From positions 310,001 through 374,000 of the forward strand of contig NW_026570276.1 in NCBI RefSeq assembly GCF_019649055.1: DNA of 64,000 nucleotides, in the 5' to 3' direction. This document shows positions 9,790-19,325 of this stretch, piece after piece (position 1 is the stretch's first letter; each line of letters begins with the position of its first letter). The DNA is from Paramacrobiotus metropolitanus (taxonomy: Eukaryota > Tardigrada > Eutardigrada > Parachela > Macrobiotidae). The position numbers and the translations under genes were made by a program. Below the pieces are notes generated by a model, which was given only the letters and a program-made list of their open reading frames with translations, made no database searches and was not told where the DNA came from.

Positions 9790-12700
9790 ATGGACCAAGA
9801 TAGAGACGGTAATGAACCGATCTCCTCCGGTAGTTCCCAAGGAAAACGGTCCAGGGACACTGATAATCCTTATAAAGTGAAATTGAAGCCGTTCACACGG
9901 CCAGTGGAACACGATCGATCGACTCGAGCTCCGAAGGCCTTTGAGAGGAAGGACTCTAAAGGTTCAGAAGCCACCTATCAAAAGGCTCTGAAAGAAACGC
10001 AGAATATGGAGAGCTCGAGCGATGAGAATGGACACTCCGGACGTCAAGGCGGAGATAACACGGTAGACCAGTCAAAGGTTACCGACGGGAGAACGGCACC
10101 TGATGGACAGATTCAAGCAGACCTGATGGTCGAGACCGGAGGAATGTCACGGTCGGCCGAAAAGGTCAAGGAGGAAAACGCGGATCAGTTAAAGAAGGGC
10201 GAGAACGAAGTCAGTCAAAAGGTCACAGAAGGGGGCGACGAGGTCAACAGCAATCAGCTGTTAGACGCAGGAAAGGTCAAGCTGGATGACCTTTCGGATG
10301 AATTGATGACCTTTAAGGGGTTAGAAGAGAAGGGTACCAGCCCAGCATCAAGTGACGAAAGATACTTTACGGATGACGAAGACGAGACAATGCAGATGTC
10401 ATTTCACACCGCAATGAAAGAAGCTGACCTAACGGATGCAATTCTGCAGATGACCTTTAAGGAGAAATCGGAAGAAACCTTCGTGGGAAGGGCGTCAGGA
10501 AGGGCTGACAACGAAAGGTCATCGACTCCCAAACCTCCGGTATCGAGCGACTCAAAACGGAAGGTCAGAGAGCTGGAACAACAACTCGAGTCCAAGGGAG
10601 AGCAGGCATTTGCAGCATTACAAGAGCAACGAAATAGAACATTTGAGCTGGAAGCACGAGTATATGTGCTAGAGCAAGAAAGGTCAGCGCTCGAAGACGA
10701 ATCACAACAATGGAAGGTCAGATATGAAGTGCAGAAGCAAATGGCAGAAGAACAGAAGAAAATGGTTGACGATAAAGATTTGGAAGGCATACTCGCCGTG
10801 GAAGACCTCAACAACAGTCTCTCCGAAGAGTCAGCTGAAAGGTCACGGGAGATAGCGGAATTGAAGGAACAGTGTGACCTTTTGAAAGCAAAGGTCATGG
10901 AAGCTGAATTTCAGCGCGACGAATGTCTGTCGAATGCAACAAAGGTCACCGGAAAGGTTGCCAGCCTGACAGCAGACATCACGGAGCTAATGAAAGATCT
11001 CAAAACATATGAAGAAAATAACCAAAAGCTGCAGACGGAACTGTCAGAAAGGACGAAAAAACAGGGAGAGACAGAAAAACAGCGAGACCAAGCAGCTCAA
11101 AGGCTCCAGGAACTTACGGAAAAGACGAAAACCGAAGTGAAAAGATTGAGCGACGAAGTGGAAGGTCACAAGAAAGATGCTCATAAATGGCAGAAACAGG
11201 CACAATTGATTGACGAAAGAGTCACAGTGCTTGAAATCGAGAACAGAGAAGGGCAAGTTCTCAATAACAAGCAGAAGCAAGATATCGCCAAGCTTGGAAG
11301 TGACCTTTTGGGAATGACGACTTTAGTGATGGCGAGAGACGATGAATTGGCTACGGTGAAAGAGCAGCTAATCTCAGCTGGAAGGCAGTATGAGAAGCTT
11401 GAAAAAGCGATGCAGAAGTTGAAGGAAGATAAAGAAGCCTACGAGGAGGGCGAGAATGACCGAACCCTCTCAATCCATGGCGAGATGAAAAAGGTGGAGC
11501 ACATTAAGGCAGAGAATGTCAGCCTCAAGAAGGAAAGAGATGACCTTTCCGGAAAGGTCAAGAAGCTAGAAGATCAGAATAACGCTCTTCTAATATCATT
11601 GAAACATAAAGACGAGCAACTCAGCAAATACGAACCGCAAAAGCAGGGAAGGTCACCAACTCCTCCACCGAAGTACGGCGATGCAACCGAAATTCATACT
11701 CACGACTTCAGCGCAACCTTCCAGATGCCCGAAAAGACAGGAATGGGAAATGGAAGAGGCTCTGAACTTCCCAAAAAGGAATCTGAGAAAAGGTCAACCG
11801 AACGTACGAAGGGGTACTCGGGACCATTCTTTGGCGGATCATCACATCAGACAGGGCCAAGTTACAGCGATGATCCACGACAATTTGAAGAAACCACCGT
11901 CCACCGAGAACCGGAAAACACGGAAGGTCACCGTGATCAACAACCCGAGCAGGACGGTTTTGCACAACACGGAGAACGACGAGAAAGGGATGAACGTGCG
12001 CAACTCCGAGCCGAACAAGAACGTCTAAGACGAGAACAATATGAGTTCCGTGGAATAGTGAAGCAAATGGGTAGAAAGTCAAACCTGGTGGACTACAACG
12101 GCAACCGAGACAGTCTTCTCGGTTGGATCCGCCAAGTTAAGGAAACGAAAAGGGCATTCCGTATGAGTGACGAAGAGATCATACTCGAAGTCGCCAACGT
12201 GGTCAAGGGAGATGCAAAAGTTTGGTTCGACGGCGAACGAGAAATTCTCGGAGAAGAAAATGATGAGATGACGGTCGATGAATGGATGACCAAATTCAAG
12301 GAAGAGTTCGGCGATCGAGACGAAGGGGTCCTCGCCTTACGCGAAGCCATGGCTAGAAAGGTCAAAGTTGGTGAAGAGTCGCTGGATCAGTTCTATCAAG
12401 CGATGATGCGCTTCAAATCGAAGAAAACTATTACGGAAAAGCAGGCGATCGCTTTCTTGATCGACGGATGCAAGAGCGATAGTGACCTTTACAAAGCAAT
12501 GAGAGCTCGAACATTCGAGACTCCAGCAGACATCAAAGAATTCTTCCACACATGGTCGGCGGGAGAGGACAAATATAAGGTGACGAGAGGGAATCGGAAC
12601 CGAGACGACTACGTCGTTATTCGGTCAGGTCATGTGGCAGAAGTCGCGAATGGACGACAAAACCAACCTCCGCCGCCACAAGCACCGAGATATGATGTCG

Positions 12701-13632
12701 AATTCCCGGCAATGAACAACCAAGAGGTGACCTTTAGTAATGAACGGAACGAACGGAATGAAGGTCAGATATCGTACGCGACGATCGCGGCGATACAGAC
12801 AGCAGTACAAGAGGTCACTCGACCAACAATCGCAGCAGCGGTTCAAGCGGTCCAAGAAGTGACCAGGCCAACTATCGCGGCCATCCAAGCGGCAGCCCAG
12901 CAAGCGGCTAGACCAGCACAGAATGTGCAAGGAAATGCGCAAGGAAATGCCCTGAATGGAGGGTTCGGAGGTCAAGGAATGGCACAAGCGAATCCTGGCT
13001 TCGCCGGCCAAGGATTCAATGGTGGCGGCAGAGGTCAAGGAAATCGCGGACAACAAGGGAACCAAGTCACCCGATACGCGTCGCGAACGGAAAGACTCTT
13101 CACGATGATTGACGGATGGGTGGCAAACAACGCGCTGACATGCCAAAACTGCATGTACGGCAATCACCACACGCAAGGGTGCTCGTTCGCGGGACCACCG
13201 TGGAATCAGAATCCGAACAGGATCGTTTATGAAGAGTGGCTGCAGCTGCGCAACCAAGGCGGTTGGCGACAAGCTATGGCGAATGGTTACGTCCCTCAAG
13301 CACGGCAAGGCGGACGGTACGCTGGTCAAGGTGGCCAAGGAAATTTCGGAGGTCAAGGTGGCCAATGGAATAACGGAGGTCAAGGTGGCCAAGGGAACTT
13401 TGCCGGTCAAGGTGGCCAGGGCAATTATGGAAATCAAGGCGGTGGCCAAGGTAACTTCGCCGGTCAAGGTGGCCAGGGCAATTATAAAAATCAAGGCGGT
13501 GGCCAAGGTAATTTCGCCGGTCAAGGTGGCCAGGGCGGAGGATACGGCCCGGCTCGCGGAGGCTTCAGAGGAAGGGGCAGAGGCTTCGGCCGCGGAGGCA
13601 ACCGGGGTTACGGCTATGCCGGCCCGGGCTAA
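9790..13632 (+). CDS. Gag-like polyprotein (coiled coil, capsid-like, CCHC, GQGGQ repeats)
   Basis: The first ATG in the open frame is at 9790 (the frame itself is open from 9733), giving 1280 residues. Regions in order: an acidic, Lys/Glu-rich N-terminal part; a long coiled coil (about residues 255-630); an Arg/Glu-rich segment (about 740-770); a retrotransposon Gag capsid-like domain of about 200 residues (about 760-950: Y-N-G-N-R-D, K-V-W-F-D-G, W-M-T-K-F-K-E-E-F, E-S-L-D-Q-F-Y); a CCHC zinc knuckle of exact form C-x2-C-x4-H-x4-C at 13141-13182; then Gly-Gln-rich repeats (G-Q-G-G-Q-G-N) and an RGG-like tail. Coding starts after a leader of about 1.2 kb. The gene carries about 20 AAGGTCA and 9 TGACCTT motifs. 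The frame stops at TAA 13630-13632, but the repeat pattern continues in frame beyond it. Confidence 0.88.
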   Translation: MDQDRDGNEPISSGSSQGKRSRDTDNPYKVKLKPFTRPVEHDRSTRAPKAFERKDSKGSEATYQKALKETQNMESSSDENGHSGRQGGDNTVDQSKVTDGRTAPDGQIQADLMVETGGMSRSAEKVKEENADQLKKGENEVSQKVTEGGDEVNSNQLLDAGKVKLDDLSDELMTFKGLEEKGTSPASSDERYFTDDEDETMQMSFHTAMKEADLTDAILQMTFKEKSEETFVGRASGRADNERSSTPKPPVSSDSKRKVRELEQQLESKGEQAFAALQEQRNRTFELEARVYVLEQERSALEDESQQWKVRYEVQKQMAEEQKKMVDDKDLEGILAVEDLNNSLSEESAERSREIAELKEQCDLLKAKVMEAEFQRDECLSNATKVTGKVASLTADITELMKDLKTYEENNQKLQTELSERTKKQGETEKQRDQAAQRLQELTEKTKTEVKRLSDEVEGHKKDAHKWQKQAQLIDERVTVLEIENREGQVLNNKQKQDIAKLGSDLLGMTTLVMARDDELATVKEQLISAGRQYEKLEKAMQKLKEDKEAYEEGENDRTLSIHGEMKKVEHIKAENVSLKKERDDLSGKVKKLEDQNNALLISLKHKDEQLSKYEPQKQGRSPTPPPKYGDATEIHTHDFSATFQMPEKTGMGNGRGSELPKKESEKRSTERTKGYSGPFFGGSSHQTGPSYSDDPRQFEETTVHREPENTEGHRDQQPEQDGFAQHGERRERDERAQLRAEQERLRREQYEFRGIVKQMGRKSNLVDYNGNRDSLLGWIRQVKETKRAFRMSDEEIILEVANVVKGDAKVWFDGEREILGEENDEMTVDEWMTKFKEEFGDRDEGVLALREAMARKVKVGEESLDQFYQAMMRFKSKKTITEKQAIAFLIDGCKSDSDLYKAMRARTFETPADIKEFFHTWSAGEDKYKVTRGNRNRDDYVVIRSGHVAEVANGRQNQPPPPQAPRYDVEFPAMNNQEVTFSNERNERNEGQISYATIAAIQTAVQEVTRPTIAAAVQAVQEVTRPTIAAIQAAAQQAARPAQNVQGNAQGNALNGGFGGQGMAQANPGFAGQGFNGGGRGQGNRGQQGNQVTRYASRTERLFTMIDGWVANNALTCQNCMYGNHHTQGCSFAGPPWNQNPNRIVYEEWLQLRNQGGWRQAMANGYVPQARQGGRYAGQGGQGNFGGQGGQWNNGGQGGQGNFAGQGGQGNYGNQGGGQGNFAGQGGQGNYKNQGGGQGNFAGQGGQGGGYGPARGGFRGRGRGFGRGGNRGYGYAGPG

Positions 13633-13917
13633 GGAGGCGGTAACGGTAATTACGGAGGTCAAGGTGGCCAGGGTAATTACGGCGATCAAGGTGGCCAGAA
13701 TTACGGTGGCGGTCAAGGTGGCCAGTGGAACGGCGGTGGTCAAGGTGGATACCAGCAAGGAGGCTACGGCGGGCAGCAAGGCGGCTTTGCCGGTGGAGGC
13801 CGAAACGGCTTTGGTCAGCAAGGCGGAGGATTTAACTTCGCCCCGGCGAATGGTGCCGGCCAGGCGCAAGGTGCGCCGCAGCAAGGGATGAACCAGGGAA
13901 ACGTTCAAGGTCAGTAG
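13633..13917 (+). pseudogene. In-frame continuation of the Gag Gly-Gln tail after a TAA
   Basis: 94 codons in the Gag frame continue the same G-Q-G-G repeat after the TAA and end at TAG 13915-13917. The stop sits where the repeat would have a Gln codon, so a CAA to TAA change is the simplest explanation; stop readthrough is an alternative. The segment holds the frameshift signal used to enter the next frame, so it is needed if that signal works. Confidence 0.7.
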
Positions 13918-15527
13918 GCGCCGGTGAGCCTACTGATCGCCCGGAACCGAAACCACCGGACATAGGAGAGCAAGGTGCTCCGCCGCAGGGAAGAACCGCG
14001 GCGCAGAAAGAGAATGGTGAAAGGTCACCCAAGATACGGAAAAGAAATCCGAAGCTTCGAGAAAGTAACTCGAAAGCGAGCGAAGGGGCTCAGAAAGGTG
14101 ATGGCAAGGCTATCAAAAGATTACCGCAAGGACGGAAGAATTTGACCGAAAGGTCACCGCAGAAAGTAAATGCGGAACGTCAAGAAAGTAACTTGGCGCA
14201 GCCGGGGCTGACTCAAAGGTCACCGCAGAAAGTAACTGCGGGCAACAGGGTTGATGAAAGGGCATCAACTCTGCATCCGGATCAGCAGAAAGAAACTGCA
14301 AGGAGAGGTCACGAAAGTAACGTGACGCTGCAACAAGCGCAGCCGGGGCTGACCCAAAGGTCACCGCAGCAAGTAACTGCGGGCAACAGGGTTAATGAAA
14401 GGGCATCAACTCTGCATCCGGATCAGCAGAAAGAAACTGCAACGATAGGTCACGGAAGTAACTTGACGCTGCAACAAGTGCAGCCAGGGCTGACCCAAAG
14501 GTCACCGCAGAAAGTAACTGCGGGTAACAGGGTTGATGAAAGGGCATCAACTCTGCATCCGGATCAGCAGAAAAAAGCTGCAACGAAAGGTCACGGAAGT
14601 AACGTGACGCTGCAACAAGTGCAGCCGGGGCTGACCCAAAGGTCACCGCAGAAAGTAACTGCGGGTAACAGGGTTGATGAAAGGGCATCAACTCTGCATC
14701 CGGGACAGCAGAAAGTAACTGCAAATAAAGGTCACGAAAGTAACGTGGCGCCGTTGCAAATCCAGCAGACCCAAAGGTCACAGCAGAAAGTAACTGCGAC
14801 GAAAGGTCACGAAAGTAACGTGACGCTGCATGGACAGCAGACCGAAAGGTCACCGCCTCAAACTGAGGGCGAGACGACGAGGAAGTTCGTCGAAAAGAAG
14901 TTTGAAGAAGACGGAATAACCGTGATAGTGCGACGCACGCACGAAGACGGCCCAGATAGACCGAAATTCTTCGACCATATGAAAGAAACACTCCAGAAGA
15001 GAAAAGCTGCTGAGAAAGGTCACGAAAAGGTTGTGACAGCGCAAGGAGCGCAAAAGACCGAAAAGTCACTTCATGAAAGAGTTGAAGAAGTGAAAGGTCA
15101 CGAGAGACAGCCAGTGCAAGAGACGCAACAGTCACTGAAAGAGAAAGGTCACGGTGAAGTCGCCGTAGGACCGAAAGGTCAAGAAAGTAACTTGACTCTG
15201 CGAATGGCGCAGCAAACAGTGAAAGTTGGCGAAGGGGCACAGCAAGTTTCAGACGACTCTCTTGAATCAGCAAATAAGTTGCAGCAAAAGATGGAGTGGC
15301 AAAAGGTCACATATAGACGGCACGGTATGTGGAAACAAGTTTCTATACCGCAAAGGTCACCGCAAGATGCGAGAATTTCCAGAGAAGCTTACTGGGAAGA
15401 AAGAGAAAAACAAGATTGCCGAGCGAGAAAACATCTCGAGGAACTCGGTGAAAGCTTCCCAACCAAAGGTCAAGGAATACCGAGAAGCGAAAGAGAAAAT
15501 GGACGAAGAAAACCGTCAGTTTTATGA
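13836..15527 (+). CDS. -1 frame ORF with tandem repeats (entered by frameshift)
   Basis: Open in the -1 frame relative to Gag, overlapping the Gag tail by about 80 bases. It carries roughly five imperfect repeats of about 60 residues (14200-14760) built from Q-R-S-P-Q-K-V-T-A, R-A-S-T-L-H-P and K-G-H-x-S-N-V-T-L-Q, then a charged region with K-G-H and E-R-S at each motif copy. AAAGGTCAC encodes K-G-H or E-R-S depending on frame. No enzyme domain is seen; it may be a linker between Gag and protease. Near 15455-15470 the plausible frame passes to the +1 frame, which carries the protease further on, so an indel probably lies there. Confidence 0.6.
   Translation, partial: LRPGEWCRPGARCAAARDEPGKRSRSVGAGEPTDRPEPKPPDIGEQGAPPQGRTAAQKENGERSPKIRKRNPKLRESNSKASEGAQKGDGKAIKRLPQGRKNLTERSPQKVNAERQESNLAQPGLTQRSPQKVTAGNRVDERASTLHPDQQKETARRGHESNVTLQQAQPGLTQRSPQQVTAGNRVNERASTLHPDQQKETATIGHGSNLTLQQVQPGLTQRSPQKVTAGNRVDERASTLHPDQQKKAATKGHGSNVTLQQVQPGLTQRSPQKVTAGNRVDERASTLHPGQQKVTANKGHESNVAPLQIQQTQRSQQKVTATKGHESNVTLHGQQTERSPPQTEGETTRKFVEKKFEEDGITVIVRRTHEDGPDRPKFFDHMKETLQKRKAAEKGHEKVVTAQGAQKTEKSLHERVEEVKGHERQPVQETQQSLKEKGHGEVAVGPKGQESNLTLRMAQQTVKVGEGAQQVSDDSLESANKLQQKMEWQKVTYRRHGMWKQVSIPQRSPQDARISREAYWEEREKQDCRARKHLEELGESFPTKGQGIPRSERENGRRKPSVL
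13896..13936 (+). promoter_or_regulatory. Canonical -1 ribosomal frameshift signal
   Basis: The heptamer G-GGA-AAC at 13896-13902 is in the correct phase relative to the Gag frame. An 8-nt spacer is followed by a perfect 9-bp stem (TCAGTAGGC at 13911-13919 with GCCTACTGA at 13928-13936, 8-nt loop GCCGGTGA). CCGG in the loop can pair with CCGG at about 13941-13944, which would make an H-type pseudoknot. The 0-frame stop TAG is inside the stem (13915-13917). The -1 frame is open from 13836 to 15527. Confidence 0.82.
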
Positions 15528-15636
15528 GAGGACAGAGAAGGGAGAATTACAGCCGCAATACGGCGAGAAAGTGCCTTTACAAAGGTCACCAAATGGCGGA
15601 TTTTTCATGTCACGACCAGAAAGGTCACCGGACTGA

Positions 15637-17523
15637 GCGAAAACTACACAAAAGGAAAGGTCATACGACTTTGCGGAAGCACTCCGGAATGACAAAGAAA
15701 GGTCACCGCCCAAAACTGACGGATTGTCATCACAAGTTGATCCTACAGGGACAAATGAAGAAATTAATAAGAAATTCAGAGAGTGGATGAAAGAAAACGA
15801 TCACAAGATGATCGTCTACGAAAGGTCACCAGAGGAACTGGAAGACAAAGACGATGAGATGACCCTCGCGGATCGCATTACGCAAGAGATAATCGAGAAG
15901 TTGCGAGAAAAACCGTCCAAAGACGAAAGGTCACGATACGAAGTCATAAAAGAAGTGACGAAAGGTCACGAAAACGCACAAGCGAAGGAGAAAATGTGCG
16001 AAGCATCAAAGGTCACAAATAACGCTGCGAAGGGGCAGGCGTGTGACTGGCAACCTGAAAGACAAATTCGGGAATTTTATGATGCTAGGACTAACGTTCC
16101 GAAGAGGTTTGATCGGTTGAGTTCAAGAGACATCAACCAAAACGTGCAGGTGAAGGGGCAAACGCGCGAAGTTCCAAAGGTCACGGAAGATAATAACGCT
16201 GCGAAGGGGCAAGCGCGTGACGTTCCATCCGGAAAGAGAATCCGAGAATTTTACGACGTAAGACCGGATGTCCCAAAGAGGATTGACAAGTTGTCTCCGA
16301 TAAAGAATATGAACCCCCGATCAAATGATCCGATTCAAGTCCATTGCAGAATTAGAGTGTTGAAACTTCAAGATGGAAACACGCCCAAGCGAATCGAAGC
16401 GCTGACTCATAAAGTTAAAGCCGGAAATGTAAAGGTCATGGCAATGCTTGATACAGGCGCAGAGACGTCTCTGATCTGTCAACAGTTCTGCGAGAGGAAC
16501 GGCCTCCAGACTGTACCGCTACCGCCAAAGAGGACGGTGATGATCAAAGGAATCAGCGGAACTTCAGGTTTTCAAGTGACACACTATTGCGTAGCGCCAG
16601 TGACCTTACGAAAGAAAACAACTCAACACTCCTTCTACGTCAGACCAGCATCAGACGATGTTCAGGTTCTGCTTGGATTTGATTTCCTTGCAAAGAAGTT
16701 CGTCTTAATAGACGGAGATGAAACGGATGACGAAGACGCCGACGAAGATGAAGATAAGGAAAAAGATGATGAGCCGAAATCTACTGCGAAACTTAACGCG
16801 GGAAAGGTCACCGAACTTCAGCCAAGAAATGAAGCGGGGCAAACGGCTATCCCAGTACCAGAGGCACAGGGCAAAGAAAAGTTCAAAAAGGCTGAAAGGT
16901 CACCAAAGTTGAAAGGCAATAAAAGGTCACCAACCATGGAACAGATCAAGATTATGCAAGCTGAAGCACTGATTGCGAAGAGAGACGCATTAGTCCCTGG
17001 ACTGGAGTGGTCGAAGCTAATCTCAGTACCAGATGCACCGGGCACGGAAAAGGTTGAGCCCAGAAAAGAAACGGGACTGATGAACAGTGATGAAAGAGCG
17101 TTATTCAACGAATTACGGGAGAAAGCTATAGAGCAGTTGCAAAATACACGCTCCCGAAAAGATAAACCAGAGCGTAGTTCACAAGCTACTTTCGAACCAC
17201 GCTCTGCGGATAAAGAAATAGAAGTCAACGAATTGTCTTCAGACCACAGCGTGATTCCAATGGAATGTGATCGCGACTGGACGGATACAGAAGATGAAGA
17301 TGACCTTTGCGTCAACCGAAACCAATCGAATGGACAGCTGAACAAAGAGCAACAGCATGCAACCACGATTGGCACGATGACCTTTCGAAAGTACAGCCGC
17401 AGGAGAAGTGCATCCGGTGCTTACAAGAAGCAAGGCCAGATGACCTTTCGGAATGGCCGAAATGCAACGCCGCAATTGCAAGTCTCAAGAAAGGCGACTG
17501 GATCGAAACAAAATCAATCATGA
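15637..17523 (+). CDS. Aspartic protease ORF of the pol region
   Basis: Open frame after an in-frame TGA at 15634-15636; the same frame is open upstream of that TGA from about 15226 and reads similarly, so the TGA may be a CGA to TGA change. The retroviral-type protease is at about 16430-16720: M-L-D-T-G-A-E-T-S-L-I (catalytic Asp), G-I-S-G-T in the flap region, and L-L-G-F-D-F-L, matching the I/L-L-G-x-D/N-F-L motif. An acidic D/E stretch and repeated K-V, E-R-S and A-T-F-E-P-R-S-A segments follow. The frame ends at 17523 but a related open frame (-1) takes over at about 17310. Confidence 0.75.
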   Translation, partial: AKTTQKERSYDFAEALRNDKERSPPKTDGLSSQVDPTGTNEEINKKFREWMKENDHKMIVYERSPEELEDKDDEMTLADRITQEIIEKLREKPSKDERSRYEVIKEVTKGHENAQAKEKMCEASKVTNNAAKGQACDWQPERQIREFYDARTNVPKRFDRLSSRDINQNVQVKGQTREVPKVTEDNNAAKGQARDVPSGKRIREFYDVRPDVPKRIDKLSPIKNMNPRSNDPIQVHCRIRVLKLQDGNTPKRIEALTHKVKAGNVKVMAMLDTGAETSLICQQFCERNGLQTVPLPPKRTVMIKGISGTSGFQVTHYCVAPVTLRKKTTQHSFYVRPASDDVQVLLGFDFLAKKFVLIDGDETDDEDADEDEDKEKDDEPKSTAKLNAGKVTELQPRNEAGQTAIPVPEAQGKEKFKKAERSPKLKGNKRSPTMEQIKIMQAEALIAKRDALVPGLEWSKLISVPDAPGTEKVEPRKETGLMNSDERALFNELREKAIEQLQNTRSRKDKPERSSQATFEPRSADKEIEVNELSSDHSVIPMECDRDWTDTEDEDDLCVNRNQSNGQLNKEQQHATTIGTMTFRKYSRRRSASGAYKKQGQMTFRNGRNATPQLQVSRKATGSKQNQS

Positions 17524-18370
17524 GGACGCTTCCAATGGAGCAGTTGCCAAAAGCAACTTACCTCTGGCAAAGATATCGAGAATGGTTGTCCCTAGTGACT
17601 ACATCATCTCCAGAGGAAAATGGCTCCATCATTGGCAGCAGGAAATTGACAATCACATCCCAGGTCAAGTGGATGAAAGTGACCCTCATTACACAGACCC
17701 AGTACCCAAGCTCGATCAGGAACGCCGACGAGCTATGGAAGAAAATGAATTATGGGAAGCGGAAAGAATTGAGCTATTCTGGCAATTCCGAACGAATTAC
17801 CTATGGAAAGGTCAAGGACGAGTGGTGATCTTCCCAATTGGACTCGGCACACCAGTGTACGAGCTGTCCGGCCTTTACCAGGAATGCCTGAAGAAAGGAA
17901 GTTTGAAACCATTCAATAAACAATGGACGAAGATCATACAAGAAGTTCCGACGATCGTTGGCGACGTGCCCGAACTAAAGGTCATGAGAAAGAGACGCCC
18001 ACCAGGACCATTCGGTTATCCTGGAAAGAAGAAGGTGACCTTTGCACCAGACTCAGATGGAGTCGAGTACCCCGAACAAGAAGGTGATACATGGTGCATG
18101 TATGAAACAAAACCAAGCGACGACTGGGTCACCGAAGAGTTGATGGCAAATTGCGTCTTCGTCGGCGGTAAAAGACCTAAAGGTCACGGCACAAGCGCCG
18201 TCCAAGAAAACGGCACAAGCGTCGTAGAAGTCAAAGATAAAGAAATCGGCACAAGTGCCGAAGAAGAAGCGAAAGAGCAAGAAAACGGCACAAGTGCCGA
18301 AGAAGAAGCGAAAGAGCAAGAAAACGGCGCAGGTGCCGAAAAGAACAAGACAAAGAAGATGTCGGCATAA
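17307..18370 (+). pseudogene. Pol linker region in two overlapping frames
   Basis: From about 17307 to 17590 the protein-like frame has C-x2-C (K-C-I-R-C) and W-H-D-D-L-S; from about 17590 it continues in the next frame (V-P-S-D-Y-I-I-S-R-G-K-W) to 18370. The second part has a K-V-T-F motif copy and three near-identical G-T-S-A-E-E-E-A-K-E-Q-E-N repeats at its end. No known domain. Two one-base frame changes in this stretch imply damage or indel errors. Confidence 0.5.
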
Positions 18371-18432
18371 ACGCCGTTCAAGAAGACGCCCAAGAAGATG
18401 ACGACGGAGAAGGGTCACCGTCGGCATACAAA

Positions 18433-18792
18433 TTGTCCCAGATGATTAAGGAACTGAACCAAGCGTTTCGGGATCAAGAGGCACGAATCCCAGTAACAGA
18501 AGCAAAAAAGGCTCAAATGTCGCCAAACGAAAAGAATGCAGCAGCGCTAGTGGCTTCACTAAAAAGGTCACTCGATGATGGTGAGGAATGTCCACCAATC
18601 GAGAATGAAAGGTCACTCAACGAGTTGCTGGAAGAAAAAGAGCCAGAAAGTTCAGTTCCTAAAATCGACGAAAGGTCACGAGCAAGAATCCGTGCAACGC
18701 GAGCTCATCCAAGGATAGCAGCAAGAAACGGACGAAAGTCCAAAGAAACGGGCAAACCTCTGCGAAATCGAACAAAAGTTAGCTCGGGATGA
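18433..18792 (+). pseudogene. Charged pol linker fragment
   Basis: 120-codon frame, Glu/Arg/Lys-rich, with three E-R-S encoding AAAGGTCA copies. The frame differs from its neighbours on both sides. No domain recognised. Confidence 0.4.
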
Positions 18793-18817
18793 AAGCGATG
18801 ACCTTTCAACGTCAGTG

Positions 18818-19325
18818 AAGATGAAGGTGTGATGGAACATCGGAAGATGATCAAAGCAAAGGTCAAATGCTGCAAGAGAATGAGCGAGACTCGACGAACG
18901 AGTGGAGATTCAACTACTTCGGAAGATTCAGGGAGTAGATGACCTTTCGAACAAGAAGACGATGGATCGACGAAGACATGATAAGGACGAGACGAAGCAT
19001 CACTCATGCGATCAAGAACATGAGAAAACGAAAGCAGCGATCGAGAATGAAATCAGCAAAGATCAAGCACTTTCGAAACGTCAGAGAGAACGGAAAGGTC
19101 TGAAGAAAGCCAAAGACAGAAAGCAAGAAGAAGAGAGGACGATGAAGGTGTGATGGAAGATGAAAGCAAAAAGGTCAAATGCTGCAAGAGAATGGTAGCA
19201 GCGACTCCGACTCGGACTGGTCGAGTACGAGTGGAGATTCAACTACTTCGGAAGATTCAGGAGTAGATGACCTTTCTGAACAAGAAGACTTGATGGATCT
19301 CGACGAAGATGATGATAAGGATGAC
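18818..19325 (+). repeat. Direct duplication in pol linker
   Basis: A segment of about 170 bp at 18818-18990 (AAGGTGTGATGGAA..., TGCTGCAAGAGAATG, GTGGAGATTCAACTACTTCGG) recurs at about 19138-19325. The spacer between the copies (about 18990-19140) resembles the integrase C-terminal region near 22985-23140. Confidence 0.65.

Noticed and set aside
12625-13908. 427-codon minus-strand frame with Ala/Leu/Thr repeats.
   Set aside because: It is the reverse translation of the Gag Gly-Gln repeat region.
14392-15273. 293-codon minus-strand frame.
   Set aside because: Reverse of the K-G-H / Q-R-S-P repeat ORF on the plus strand.
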